From Massilia eburnea (lineage in GTDB: Bacteria; Pseudomonadota; Gammaproteobacteria; Burkholderiales; Burkholderiaceae_D), in assembly GCF_009720745.1 (NCBI RefSeq), contig NZ_WNKX01000003.1:186001-250000 (forward strand): a stretch of DNA of 64,000 nt, given 5' to 3'. Under the pieces are notes generated by a model. It searched no databases, was not told where the DNA came from, and saw nothing but the letters and a program-made list of their open reading frames with translations. Shown here in pieces: positions 9,813 through 18,307 of the stretch (the stretch's first letter is position 1; each line of letters opens with the position of its first letter). Position numbers and translations under genes: made by a program.

Positions 9813-10055
9813 TTATGCCTTTGCCAAAGCGAAGCCAGCCTGAAGTTCGAGTTCGCGCAGACGACGGTCAGAGCGGATACCCAACGTAGCATGTTCGATC
9901 CGCGCGATGCTTCGCAAAAGCACCGTCGCGATCAAAGGCGGACTCACGCCCCGCGCGACGGCAGAATCAAAGGCTGCTTCCATTCCGCTCGACTCTCGTA
10001 AGCTGAGCGCGTATGAAAGCTTTTCGGCCGTAAGGTAGTCGGTTCGTCTCGTCAT
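9813..10055 (-). CDS. Small conserved-looking hypothetical protein (80 aa)
   Basis: No known domain recognised. Predicted mostly helical, with a core reading GMEAAFDSAVARGVSPPLIA followed by TVLL. A similar core (hydrophobic helix, Arg-Gly or Arg-Ile, Ser/Thr/Pro-Pro, then a second short helix) occurs in two other small minus-strand proteins of this window at 57.7 and 61.0 kb. The start ATG at 10055 has no strong ribosome binding site, so the real start could differ. It is convergent with GH127 with a 13-bp gap. Confidence 0.55.
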   Translation of the reverse strand: MTRRTDYLTAEKLSYALSLRESSGMEAAFDSAVARGVSPPLIATVLLRSIARIEHATLGIRSDRRLRELELQAGFALAKA

Positions 10056-10388
10056 GATTTCATACTATGTTGCCCCCGCAAGACCTGGCGCGCGCCATGC
10101 GGCGCTGCTGCGATTCGATCTTGAAGTGTGCCGCATCGCTGCCGGAAATCGACCACGCGGCACCGCTCCCTGCCGCCAGGGTGGCCGGCGGGATAAGGAA
10201 TTTGCGCTCACGCCCTCCGCTCGCACCACCGCTGCGAACTACGACGAGCGCCGCAAGAAGGGGCGGGATGAGAGTCACTGGTCAAGCAAGCTGTTCGATT
10301 TCATTAGCAGGATTGCTGGTTTTCGCAATCGCTGGGCCGGTCGCCGCTTTTTATAATTCCCGGTACCACAACGGCAAACCACCCCACC
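10056..10388. other. Intergenic region, no gene recognised
   Basis: Separates the 80-aa hypothetical gene from the GH2 gene. Several overlapping frames are open here, but none shows a recognisable protein or a convincing start. It probably carries the two divergent promoters; no operator was identified. Confidence 0.4.
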
Positions 10389-13001
10389 GTGCGCCCCCTG
10401 ACCGTCCTCTTCCTTTTCTGGCTATTGGCCGGCTCCCCTGCCGTTTCGGCACTCGCGTCTAACGGTCCCGCAACATCGCAACTCGGCCAGTCCCCGCGCG
10501 CACGCGAAAACTTCAATGCCGGCTGGCGCTTTCACCTGGGCGACGCAGCAGGCGCGCAAAGCCCCGGTTATGATGACGGGCACTGGCAGTCCGTCGGCTT
10601 ACCCCACAGTTTCAGCATTCCCTATTTTCAGTCGGCCTCTTTCTACGTCGGCTATGGCTGGTACCGCAAGACCTTGACGCTCGACCGGATTCCTGCGCAG
10701 CGCCAGTTCTCCCTTGAGTTCGAGGCCGCTTTCCAGGACGCAGAGATCTACGTCAACGGCATTGCACTGGCTCGGCACCGTGGCGGCTATACCGGATTCA
10801 GCGTCAACCTCACCCCGGCGCTGCATGCGGGCGCAAACAGCATAGCTGTCCGTGTCAACAATCAATGGGAGCCGACCCTGGCGCCGCGCGCCGGCGAGCA
10901 CGTCTTCAGTGGCGGCATCTACCGCGACGTGTGGCTGGTGCAAACCGATTCCGTACACGTCCCCTGGATGGGAACCTACCTGACCACGCCAGGCCTGACT
11001 GCAGAAAAAGGCAGGGTCGCGCTTGAGACCGAGGTCCGCAACGACGGACCGCACGCGCAACTGGTCGAGGTGCTGACCGATCTTTACGATGACAAAGGCC
11101 GGAAAATCGCCAGCTTGCCTCCGACCCGCCTGCGTGTGCATGCTGGCGACACCGCAACCGTGCGCCAGCTCTCAGGCTGGATCCGGCATCCCGTCCTGTG
11201 GTCGCCCGAGACGCCGCGGCTCTACCTCGCCCGCACACGCTTGCGCACGGCCGGCCAGGTGCGCGACGCCTACAGCACCGAGTTCGGGTTCCGCTGGTTC
11301 ACCTGGACGGCCGACAAGGGATTCTTCCTCAATGGCCGCCATCGCTACTTCCGCGGCGCCAACGTGCACCAGGACCAGGCCGGCTGGGGCGATGCTGTGA
11401 GCAATCGCGCCATCGAACGCGACGTGGACCAGATCAAGGAAGCCGGTTTCGACTTTATCCGCGGCTCACACTACCCGCACGACCCACACTTCAGCACAAC
11501 GACGGACCGGCGCGGTGTGTTGCTGCTGTCCGAGGCACCTTTCTGGGGAACGGCTGGCTTCAACAGCCCATGGGGCGCCCCGGCCTATCCACCCGATCCG
11601 GCCCACCGCGACGCCTTCGATGCCAGCGTCAAGCAGCAGCTCGGCGAGATGATCCGCATCCATCGCAACCACCCATCGATCATCGCCTGGAGCATGGGCA
11701 ACGAGGCGTTCTTCACTTCACAAGAAACGATGCCGCAGGTGCGCCGCCTGCTGAAAGAAATGGTCGACCTGTCGCATCAACTCGACCCTTCGCGACCGGC
11801 GGCGGTCAGCGGCGTCCAGCGCGGCAACCTTGATCACCTGGGCGATATCGCGGGCTACAACGGCGACGGCGCGATTCTGTATCCCAATCCCGGGATTCCC
11901 AGCTTCGTTGCGGAATACGGGTCGACCATCGCAGACCGGCCCGGCGCCTACGCGCCAGGCTGGGGCGATCTTGAACAGACACCCGGGGCGCAACCGGGGC
12001 AACCCGAGACATGGCGCCAGCCGTGGCGCTCAGGTGAGGCGATCTGGGCCGGATTCGATCACGGCAGCATCGCCGGCCGCCAGTTTGGTTCGATGGGATT
12101 GGTCGATTACGCCCGCCTCCCCAAGCGCGCCTGGTACTGGTATCGCAACGCCTACCGGGGCATCGCCCCACCCGACTGGCCCAAGCCCGGAATTGCAGCC
12201 GCTCTGCGCTTGAGCGCCAGTGCCCAGGCCATCGAACGCGCCGACGGAACGGATGACGTGCAGCTGGTGCTTACTGTGGTTGACAATCACGGGAACGCGT
12301 TGAGCAACAGCCCGCCAGTACGCCTGGCCATTGAATCCGGGCCAGGAGAACTCCCCACCGGGCGCCAGATCGACTTCGCCCCGGGCGCCGATATCTCCAT
12401 CCGCGACGGCCAGGCTGCCATTGCCATGCGCAGCTGGCAGGCTGGGGTTACCCGCTTGCGCGCGACTTCCCCGGGGCTGCGCGATGCCACGCTGGAAATC
12501 CATACCCTCAGCGGTCCCAAGTTCGTGCCGGGCGTAACGCCTTTGAGCGCTGACCGGCCGTACCGGCCAAGCGCTCCGGAGCCGCTGCCATTCGACCAGG
12601 AACAGATCTTTGGTGGAAACAACCCGACCAGCGCCAGTTCCTCAGCCCCAGCGCACCAGTCGCTGATGGCAAATGATGGCGATGCCGACAGCTACTGGGC
12701 CCCAGCGCAAGAGGACCCGGCGCCATGGCTCCTGGTCGACCTCGAACGGATCGTCACCGTACACCGGCTCGTCCTTGGTTTACGCTCCCCTGGCCAATAC
12801 GCAGTGCGGGCGGAAATTGCCGGCGCCGATGGCACATGGGCCATCCTGACCGACCTGCCGATGGCAGACTATGCCAGCAAGGATGTCGAACTGCCTACTG
12901 AAGCGGCAACCGGCCGCAAGGTCCGCCTGAGCCTGCGCTCTGCACGCCCTGCCAATGTGGGCGTGACAGAGCTGCGTGTCGCCGGCAAGCTGAACAACTA
13001 A
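10389..13001 (+). CDS. GH2 family beta-galactosidase-like enzyme with C-terminal discoidin-like domain
   Basis: An 870-aa exported GH2 protein: signal peptide (about 1-24), sugar-binding jelly roll (about 40-190; GYTGFSVNLTPALHAGANSI), immunoglobulin-like domain, TIM barrel (about 300-590), and further beta domains ending with an F5/8 type C-like module (about 740-865). The acid/base Glu is in WSMGNEAFF (about residue 437) and the nucleophile Glu in FVAEYGST (about 508). The annotated start is GTG at 10389. Likely substrates are terminal beta-galactosyl units on xyloglucan or pectin side chains, but GH2 also includes glucuronidases and mannosidases. It sits last in the polysaccharide locus. 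Confidence 0.87.
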   Translation: MRPLTVLFLFWLLAGSPAVSALASNGPATSQLGQSPRARENFNAGWRFHLGDAAGAQSPGYDDGHWQSVGLPHSFSIPYFQSASFYVGYGWYRKTLTLDRIPAQRQFSLEFEAAFQDAEIYVNGIALARHRGGYTGFSVNLTPALHAGANSIAVRVNNQWEPTLAPRAGEHVFSGGIYRDVWLVQTDSVHVPWMGTYLTTPGLTAEKGRVALETEVRNDGPHAQLVEVLTDLYDDKGRKIASLPPTRLRVHAGDTATVRQLSGWIRHPVLWSPETPRLYLARTRLRTAGQVRDAYSTEFGFRWFTWTADKGFFLNGRHRYFRGANVHQDQAGWGDAVSNRAIERDVDQIKEAGFDFIRGSHYPHDPHFSTTTDRRGVLLLSEAPFWGTAGFNSPWGAPAYPPDPAHRDAFDASVKQQLGEMIRIHRNHPSIIAWSMGNEAFFTSQETMPQVRRLLKEMVDLSHQLDPSRPAAVSGVQRGNLDHLGDIAGYNGDGAILYPNPGIPSFVAEYGSTIADRPGAYAPGWGDLEQTPGAQPGQPETWRQPWRSGEAIWAGFDHGSIAGRQFGSMGLVDYARLPKRAWYWYRNAYRGIAPPDWPKPGIAAALRLSASAQAIERADGTDDVQLVLTVVDNHGNALSNSPPVRLAIESGPGELPTGRQIDFAPGADISIRDGQAAIAMRSWQAGVTRLRATSPGLRDATLEIHTLSGPKFVPGVTPLSADRPYRPSAPEPLPFDQEQIFGGNNPTSASSSAPAHQSLMANDGDADSYWAPAQEDPAPWLLVDLERIVTVHRLVLGLRSPGQYAVRAEIAGADGTWAILTDLPMADYASKDVELPTEAATGRKVRLSLRSARPANVGVTELRVAGKLNN

Positions 13002-13019
13002 TACAGCCCGCCCGCCGCC

Positions 13020-13289
13020 TCAATGCATGAAAGGCCTGTCGCGCGCCACGGCCTCTGCCATGGTTCGGGGAGTGCCGCCGAGCAAGAGCTCCTCGCAATG
13101 GGCGGCTTGCCGTTGCGCCTGGGCCAGTGCCCGCATATAGTTTTGCAGCTGCGCCAGCGACGGTGCATTGCCCCGTCCTTTCAGTGCGCGCGCCCCCAAC
13201 ACGGCGATTTCCGCCATCAGCCGGCTGGCCTTATCATGCGCGTCGCGCAGGGTTGCCAAGCTGTCAAATAATGCCTCATCATGTTCCAT
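13020..13289 (-). CDS. Small helical hypothetical protein (89 aa)
   Basis: Starts at an ATG preceded by AGGAG with 5-bp spacing, supporting real translation. Composition is Ala/Leu/Gln-rich with heptad-like spacing (SLAQLQNYMRALAQAQRQ), so a two-helix or coiled-coil fold is likely. No family recognised. It ends 18 bp from the GH2 stop, convergent, and diverges from the diguanylate cyclase gene. Confidence 0.6.
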   Translation of the reverse strand: MEHDEALFDSLATLRDAHDKASRLMAEIAVLGARALKGRGNAPSLAQLQNYMRALAQAQRQAAHCEELLLGGTPRTMAEAVARDRPFMH

Positions 13290-13463
13290 ACTCGCTCCTC
13301 ATGAATACATAACAGGGCAAATTATCTAGGGACCGCAACCCTGAAATTCAAGTTCCCCGGCCTTGACATGACGGCCGATGAGCTGCGTAGTGTCCGCTAA
13401 TCTCTGGCATAGTAAAATTGCATTGCATTAAGCACTCATGCCCTTGATCAGGAACCTCTTCGC

Positions 13464-15065
13464 ATGTCCCGAACCACGATGAAGAACGCGCCCTCTATCC
13501 GCTGGCGACTGATGGGACTGGTATTTGCCTGCGTACTTCCAGCGTCGCTGCTGGCAGTCCTATTGATTTACCACGACTACCAGCTGTCCTATAAAACCTT
13601 CATCGATAGTGCGATGGCGACCGCGCGGGCAAATGCCACGGAGGTCGACAAGGAATTCGCCCTGATCGAGTCGTCGCTGGTCGCCTTTTCTACGTCGCCC
13701 GATTTCGATCAGAAAAATTTGCAGCGCCTGGACGCACAGGCACGCAAACTGGTGGCAAGGGAGCACATTCTGAATGTCGTGCTGGAAGACGCCACGGGAC
13801 AACAGCTCCTCAATACTTATCGGCCATATGGCGACGCGTTGCCGCAAGAAGCCGATTCGCCATCACTTGGGTTCATGCGGGCCAACGATACCACCTTCAT
13901 TTCAAGCATATTTTCCGGTCCGGTTACCGGCCGCAGGATGGTGGCAGTCGGCATCCCGTGCAAAACCATTGCAGGGAAATGGGTTGCGCTGACCGCGACC
14001 CTGAGTCTTGAGCGTTTCAGCGATATGCTGCAGGACCAGCATTATCCCAAGCACTGGATAAGCAGCATCCTCGACCGCGGCGGCAGAATAGTCGCGCGCT
14101 CCGCCGACATCGACCGTCTCGTCGGCGTGCAAGCGGCGCCGTCCGTTCTCGAACAGATCCGAAAGAGCCGCGAAGGGGCCTTCGAAGCCCAAACCCTGGA
14201 CGGTAAGCCCATCCTGGCGGTGACAACACGCGCGCCTCGCTCCGGCTGGACCGTCGCCATCGGCATACCCCTGGACCAGTTAAAGGCTGACATGCGCCGC
14301 AAGGTATGGTCGCTGATACTGGTCACCATCGCCTTGATGGGACTCGGCCTCTCGTTTGCGTGGAAGATCGGCACGACAATCCGTCGTGCAATGCACGGCT
14401 TGATTGCGCCCGCGATGGCATTGGGCGCGAACCAGGCAGTGAAGCCGGCATCGTATGGCGTGCGCGAAGCCGATGAAGTGGGCGAAGCTCTGGTGAAAGC
14501 AGCGACGATGCTGCAAAACGCACAGCATCTGGCCACGCATGATGTATTGACGGGCCTTGCTAACCGCGCCATGTTTAACGCATTCCTCGAACGCCAGTTG
14601 GCTGCGGCACAGCGTGGTCAGGCGCAGTTATCGGTACTTTATCTGGACCTCGACAAGTTCAAACCCATCAACGATACCCATGGGCACGCCGTCGGCGACA
14701 AGTTGCTGATTGAGGCATCGGCAAGGCTCACATCGCAGCTGAGAAAGTCCGACCTGGCGGCACGTCTGGGTGGTGATGAATTTGCCGTGGTGGTGGCTGG
14801 CGGCGCGGCCGAAAGCGCAATCGTGGCGGATAAACTGGGCAGATTGCTGGAACAGCCGTATCACATCGACGGCATAGAACTGTGCTCCGCTGCCAGCATC
14901 GGCATTGCCAGCTATCCGCAATCGGGGACGACAATCGAATCCGTCCTGGCCGCGGCGGATATGGCCATGTACCAGGCCAAAGCAGCGCGAAAGTCGGCTG
15001 GGAGCCGCTCGGTTGCTGCCGAAGCAACTTCCAGCCTCGACGCGGGCCGTACTTCGAAAGTATAG
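13464..15065 (+). CDS. Membrane diguanylate cyclase with dCache-like sensor
   Basis: Predicted to make cyclic di-GMP from two GTP at the inner membrane. TM1 at about residues 15-35, a periplasmic double-Cache-type sensor (about 40-275), TM2 at about 280-300, a HAMP-like linker and a C-terminal GGDEF domain (about 360-515). The active-site loop reads RLGGDEFAV, so it should be catalytically competent; no EAL domain follows. An RXXD inhibitory site is not obvious upstream of GGDEF. The ATG at 13464 has AGGAAC upstream. It stands alone, so its ligand and target cannot be inferred from neighbours. Confidence 0.9.
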   Translation: MSRTTMKNAPSIRWRLMGLVFACVLPASLLAVLLIYHDYQLSYKTFIDSAMATARANATEVDKEFALIESSLVAFSTSPDFDQKNLQRLDAQARKLVAREHILNVVLEDATGQQLLNTYRPYGDALPQEADSPSLGFMRANDTTFISSIFSGPVTGRRMVAVGIPCKTIAGKWVALTATLSLERFSDMLQDQHYPKHWISSILDRGGRIVARSADIDRLVGVQAAPSVLEQIRKSREGAFEAQTLDGKPILAVTTRAPRSGWTVAIGIPLDQLKADMRRKVWSLILVTIALMGLGLSFAWKIGTTIRRAMHGLIAPAMALGANQAVKPASYGVREADEVGEALVKAATMLQNAQHLATHDVLTGLANRAMFNAFLERQLAAAQRGQAQLSVLYLDLDKFKPINDTHGHAVGDKLLIEASARLTSQLRKSDLAARLGGDEFAVVVAGGAAESAIVADKLGRLLEQPYHIDGIELCSAASIGIASYPQSGTTIESVLAAADMAMYQAKAARKSAGSRSVAAEATSSLDAGRTSKV

Positions 15066-15226
15066 ATCCCTTTCATGTGCTAGTGACCCGCCGGCCTCGT
15101 TGCCAGAATTCGTTTGACCTTGACCCAGGACGTGACATTTTGACGTATGGTCCAGTGCGCCATCAATGGTAAGTCTTCGATATACTCAATTTAACATCCC
15201 ATCCGTCCGCCGGAGAATGCTAATTG

Positions 15227-16675
15227 GTGGCGAAGGACATCAAGAAATCGAGGAACGGTTTCGATCCACACCGATGCGCCTGCGCGGCGTTATTGGCTCT
15301 GTCCGCCGCCGCCGGTCATGCCGCGTCCGCCGACGATCCGCTGCAGGACACGGTGCGGGACGACGCGCCGGCAAGGCCGCAGGATGATCGTCTGTATAAG
15401 AGTTATGGCGCCGCGGCGCTGGAGATCCTGGGATTTCAATTTGTCCTGAACCGGGTCGACCATGCGTTCGTCCGGCCGGACGACTATGACGTGAGCGTCG
15501 GTTCGATACGCCGCAACCTGCACAGCAGTTGGGTCATCGACCAGGACCCGTTCAAGATCAACCAGCTCGGCCATCCTTACCAGGGCTCCGTCTACTTCGG
15601 CCTCGCGCGCAGTAACGGGATGACGTTCTGGGAATCGATGGGATTTGCCTTTGCCGGCAGCGCCGTCTGGGAGATCGCCGGCGAAACGACGCCGCCGTCA
15701 CACAACGACCAGATCACGACCAGCTTTGGCGGCAGCTTCCTTGGCGAAGCCTTGTACCGGATGGCGAACCTGGTGCTGGACGAGGGATATGGACTCTCTC
15801 CGCAATGGCGCGAAGTTGCGGCCGCAGCAGTATCGCCGCCGCTCGGGTTCAATCGCCATACCGCCGGGGGACGCCGTGCCGCGCCGTGGGTGAGCAACAG
15901 CCCGGCGCTCTGGGGCCGCCTGCAGCTCGGCGCAGGCGGAGTCACGAGCAGTAACGTCGGCCCCTCTCTGGCGCCTCGGAACAACGAGGTCGCGGCTGAC
16001 TTCGCGCTCGACTACGGCTTGCCAGGCCAGCCCGGCTATAGCTGGCGCCGGCCTTTCGACTACTTCCTGTTCCGCGTCAGGATGTCGAACGTGCAGGGTA
16101 TCGAGAGCCTTTCATCACGAGGCATGCTGCTCGGCGTTCCCTACGGGGCGGGCGCCAACCTGCGCGGCATCGCGGGGCTTTACGGCAGCTACGACTATCT
16201 GGCGCCGCAGGTGTTCCGGGTGGCGAGCACGGGACTGTCGCTGGGCAGCAATGCGCAGTTGTGGCTGAGCGAACGCTACGCACTGCAAGGCCATGCATCG
16301 GCCGGCATCGGCTACACGTCCACCGGCACCAATCAGCCCAGTACGAGCGGGCAATACCATTACGGTTTCGCGCCGCAAGCAATGCTGATGCTGCGCCTGA
16401 TCGGCGTCGACAGGTTCGCCTTCGAACTCTCGGCGCTCGAATTCTTCGACGGCAAGCTGACCAGTCCGGGGCCGGACGGGGCGGACCGTGTGTTCCGCGG
16501 CGACGCGTCGCTGACCTGGCGGGTCTCTGGCCACCATGCTGTCACGCTCAAATACCTGACGTCTCGGCGGAAGTTCGCGTTCGAGAGCGTCCCGGAACGA
16601 CAGCAGCGGCGCGACACGGTCGGCCTCTATTACACCTACCAGTTCGGGCGCGGTTTCGGTGCAGTGAACTGGTGA
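15227..16675 (+). CDS. DUF3943 outer-membrane-type protein
   Basis: 482-aa protein with a signal sequence ending near GHAASA, then a DUF3943-type region (about 90-210: GSVYFGLARSNGMTFWESMG, followed by SAVWEIAGE and GGSFLGEALYRMANLVLDE) and a beta-rich C-terminal half finishing GLYYTYQFGRGF, typical of a beta-barrel end. The likely start is GTG at 15227 (an in-frame TTG precedes it) with GGAG 11 bp upstream. Its PAP2-type neighbour is convergent. In other proteobacteria DUF3943 genes commonly sit beside PAP2 phosphatases, suggesting a shared lipid or envelope role; that link is inference. Confidence 0.78.
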   Translation: MAKDIKKSRNGFDPHRCACAALLALSAAAGHAASADDPLQDTVRDDAPARPQDDRLYKSYGAAALEILGFQFVLNRVDHAFVRPDDYDVSVGSIRRNLHSSWVIDQDPFKINQLGHPYQGSVYFGLARSNGMTFWESMGFAFAGSAVWEIAGETTPPSHNDQITTSFGGSFLGEALYRMANLVLDEGYGLSPQWREVAAAAVSPPLGFNRHTAGGRRAAPWVSNSPALWGRLQLGAGGVTSSNVGPSLAPRNNEVAADFALDYGLPGQPGYSWRRPFDYFLFRVRMSNVQGIESLSSRGMLLGVPYGAGANLRGIAGLYGSYDYLAPQVFRVASTGLSLGSNAQLWLSERYALQGHASAGIGYTSTGTNQPSTSGQYHYGFAPQAMLMLRLIGVDRFAFELSALEFFDGKLTSPGPDGADRVFRGDASLTWRVSGHHAVTLKYLTSRRKFAFESVPERQQRRDTVGLYYTYQFGRGFGAVNW

Positions 16676-16798
16676 CTGGCCACCCAAAGCGGGAAAAGAC
16701 TGGCGGCGACAACCCGCCACTCCTGAGCATCGGCTCCAGTCGGCACGCTCTTGTATACAGCGGGCATGACCGGGTGTAAATGACTGGCCGGATGCAAA

Positions 16799-17431
16799 TC
16801 ACCATTGCGTGCGATACCCGATCTGCACGCCATGCGGCATTACACTCAGGGTGAAGCTGCTATTTCGTCGATGTGTGTAATAGCCGGCTGCAGAGCCAAT
16901 CAGAAAGCCAACCAGCACGTCGCTTTGCCAATGCCCGCGGTTTTTGACGCGCGCAATGCCATCATACAAAGGCAGCGCCTCCAAGGCGTAGACCCAGGGA
17001 TGATCGTCGCGATACTCTAGAATGAAGGGAGTGACGATTGCCGCCATTGAAGCCACTTCACCGCTTGGGAAACTCCGATCGTGCGGTGACCGGAACCATT
17101 GGCCAGGGTCGTCTGTTTCGCTCGGTCGCGTGCGGCGAAAGGCGCGCTTCATCACCCCGGTGCTGACAGCCGTGAGCAACGTGGCGTCGATCGCTTGCCA
17201 GCTGGTCCGTCCCAGCCTGGAATCGCCGCCCTCCCACAGCCCAGCCACGATTTCGGCTGTGATCATTGATCCCAGCAGGATTTTCTGCGGACGTCTCCCC
17301 CATATTCCACTGTCATCGTATTGAACACGGTGGTCCATGCCCAACAGACCGCCACAGTAAGCGGACTGCGAAAGAAGCAACAGTCCCCCAGCGGCCAAGC
17401 TCTTGATTCGTCCCGACGATGTGCAATGCAT
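16799..17431 (-). CDS. PAP2-family phosphatase
   Basis: 210-aa predicted membrane or periplasmic phosphatase acting on lipid phosphates such as undecaprenyl pyrophosphate or phosphatidate. The three PAP2 motifs are intact: KRAFRRTRP, PSGEVAS (as S-F-P-S-G-E) and RVKNRGHWQSDV with the catalytic His. The N-terminus is a signal or TM segment. GGAG lies upstream of the ATG at 17431. The second motif has Glu where His (PSGH) is usual; some members tolerate this, but it may change activity. It pairs convergently with the DUF3943 gene. Confidence 0.85.
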   Translation of the reverse strand: MHCTSSGRIKSLAAGGLLLLSQSAYCGGLLGMDHRVQYDDSGIWGRRPQKILLGSMITAEIVAGLWEGGDSRLGRTSWQAIDATLLTAVSTGVMKRAFRRTRPSETDDPGQWFRSPHDRSFPSGEVASMAAIVTPFILEYRDDHPWVYALEALPLYDGIARVKNRGHWQSDVLVGFLIGSAAGYYTHRRNSSFTLSVMPHGVQIGYRTQW

Positions 17432-17465
17432 GATCGCGTCTCCGTAATGCTAATTGTTGATCTGA

Positions 17466-18293
17466 TTAACGTTTTTTTTGGGCCCGAGCGCCAGTTTCCG
17501 CCGGCCCGTGGTAGATGAAGCGATAAACCATGCCCACCAGCAGGGCGCCGCCCACCAGGTTGCCCGCCAGAACCGGCAGCAGGTTGGCCATCACCTCGTA
17601 CCAGCCCAGCCGCCCACCGGGTGCCTGCAGCAGCAAGGCCATGGGCAACAGGTAGAGGTTGGCCACGCTGTGCTCAAAGCCAGCCGCCACGAATGCAGAG
17701 ACCGGGAACACGACCGCCACCGCCTTGTCCGCCACGCTGCGGCCGGCCATCGCCATCCAGACGGCAAGGCACACCAGCGCGTTGCACAGCACGCCCAGCA
17801 GGAATGCCCTGCCTGGGCCCAGCGCAATTTTTGCTTGCGCGATCCGCAGGTATTCGGCCGCGATGGCGCCGCCCTGCATGTCCGGATGACCAGACCAGTA
17901 CACCAGCAGCGCCAGCCCAGCGGCACCTGCGGCGTTGCCTGCCAATACGACAGTCCAGTTGCGCAGCAATTCAGCGCCGCTGATGCGACGCTCGGCCCAC
18001 GCCATCACCAGCAGGTTATTACCGGTGAAGAGCTCGGCGCCGGCCACGACCACCAGCAGCAGGCCGAGCGAGAAAGACAGCCCGGCCATGGCCAGCCGCA
18101 GGCCCATGCTGAGGCCGTGATCCGCCCGCACCAGGACGCTGTACAGGGCGCCCAGGCCGATAAAAGCGCCTCCCAGCACCGCCAACGTGAACAGTGCGCG
18201 CAAAGGCAGCTTGGCTTTCGCCACGCCCGTCTGTTCGATCCGCTGGGCGATTTCGCTTGGCGTATAGGCATCCATGCCAAAGATTTCCGCCAT
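17466..18293 (-). CDS. Formate/nitrite transporter (FNT) family channel
   Basis: 275-aa inner-membrane pentameric-type anion channel for formate, nitrite, lactate or hydrosulfide. Six TM segments are visible; ELFTGNNLL is the family signature and FEHSVANLYLLP carries the central pore His. The track start (TTG 18311) is replaced by ATG 18293, which has GGAGG 5 bp upstream. It is the last gene of a four-gene minus-strand operon (P-type ATPase, acyl-CoA synthetase/GNAT, outer-membrane factor, FNT) that begins at a presumptive FNR-controlled divergent promoter. Formate or acetate release under oxygen limitation would fit. Confidence 0.88.
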   Translation of the reverse strand: MAEIFGMDAYTPSEIAQRIEQTGVAKAKLPLRALFTLAVLGGAFIGLGALYSVLVRADHGLSMGLRLAMAGLSFSLGLLLVVVAGAELFTGNNLLVMAWAERRISGAELLRNWTVVLAGNAAGAAGLALLVYWSGHPDMQGGAIAAEYLRIAQAKIALGPGRAFLLGVLCNALVCLAVWMAMAGRSVADKAVAVVFPVSAFVAAGFEHSVANLYLLPMALLLQAPGGRLGWYEVMANLLPVLAGNLVGGALLVGMVYRFIYHGPAETGARAQKKR

Positions 18294-18307
18294 CTCTGCC
18301 TCCGCTT

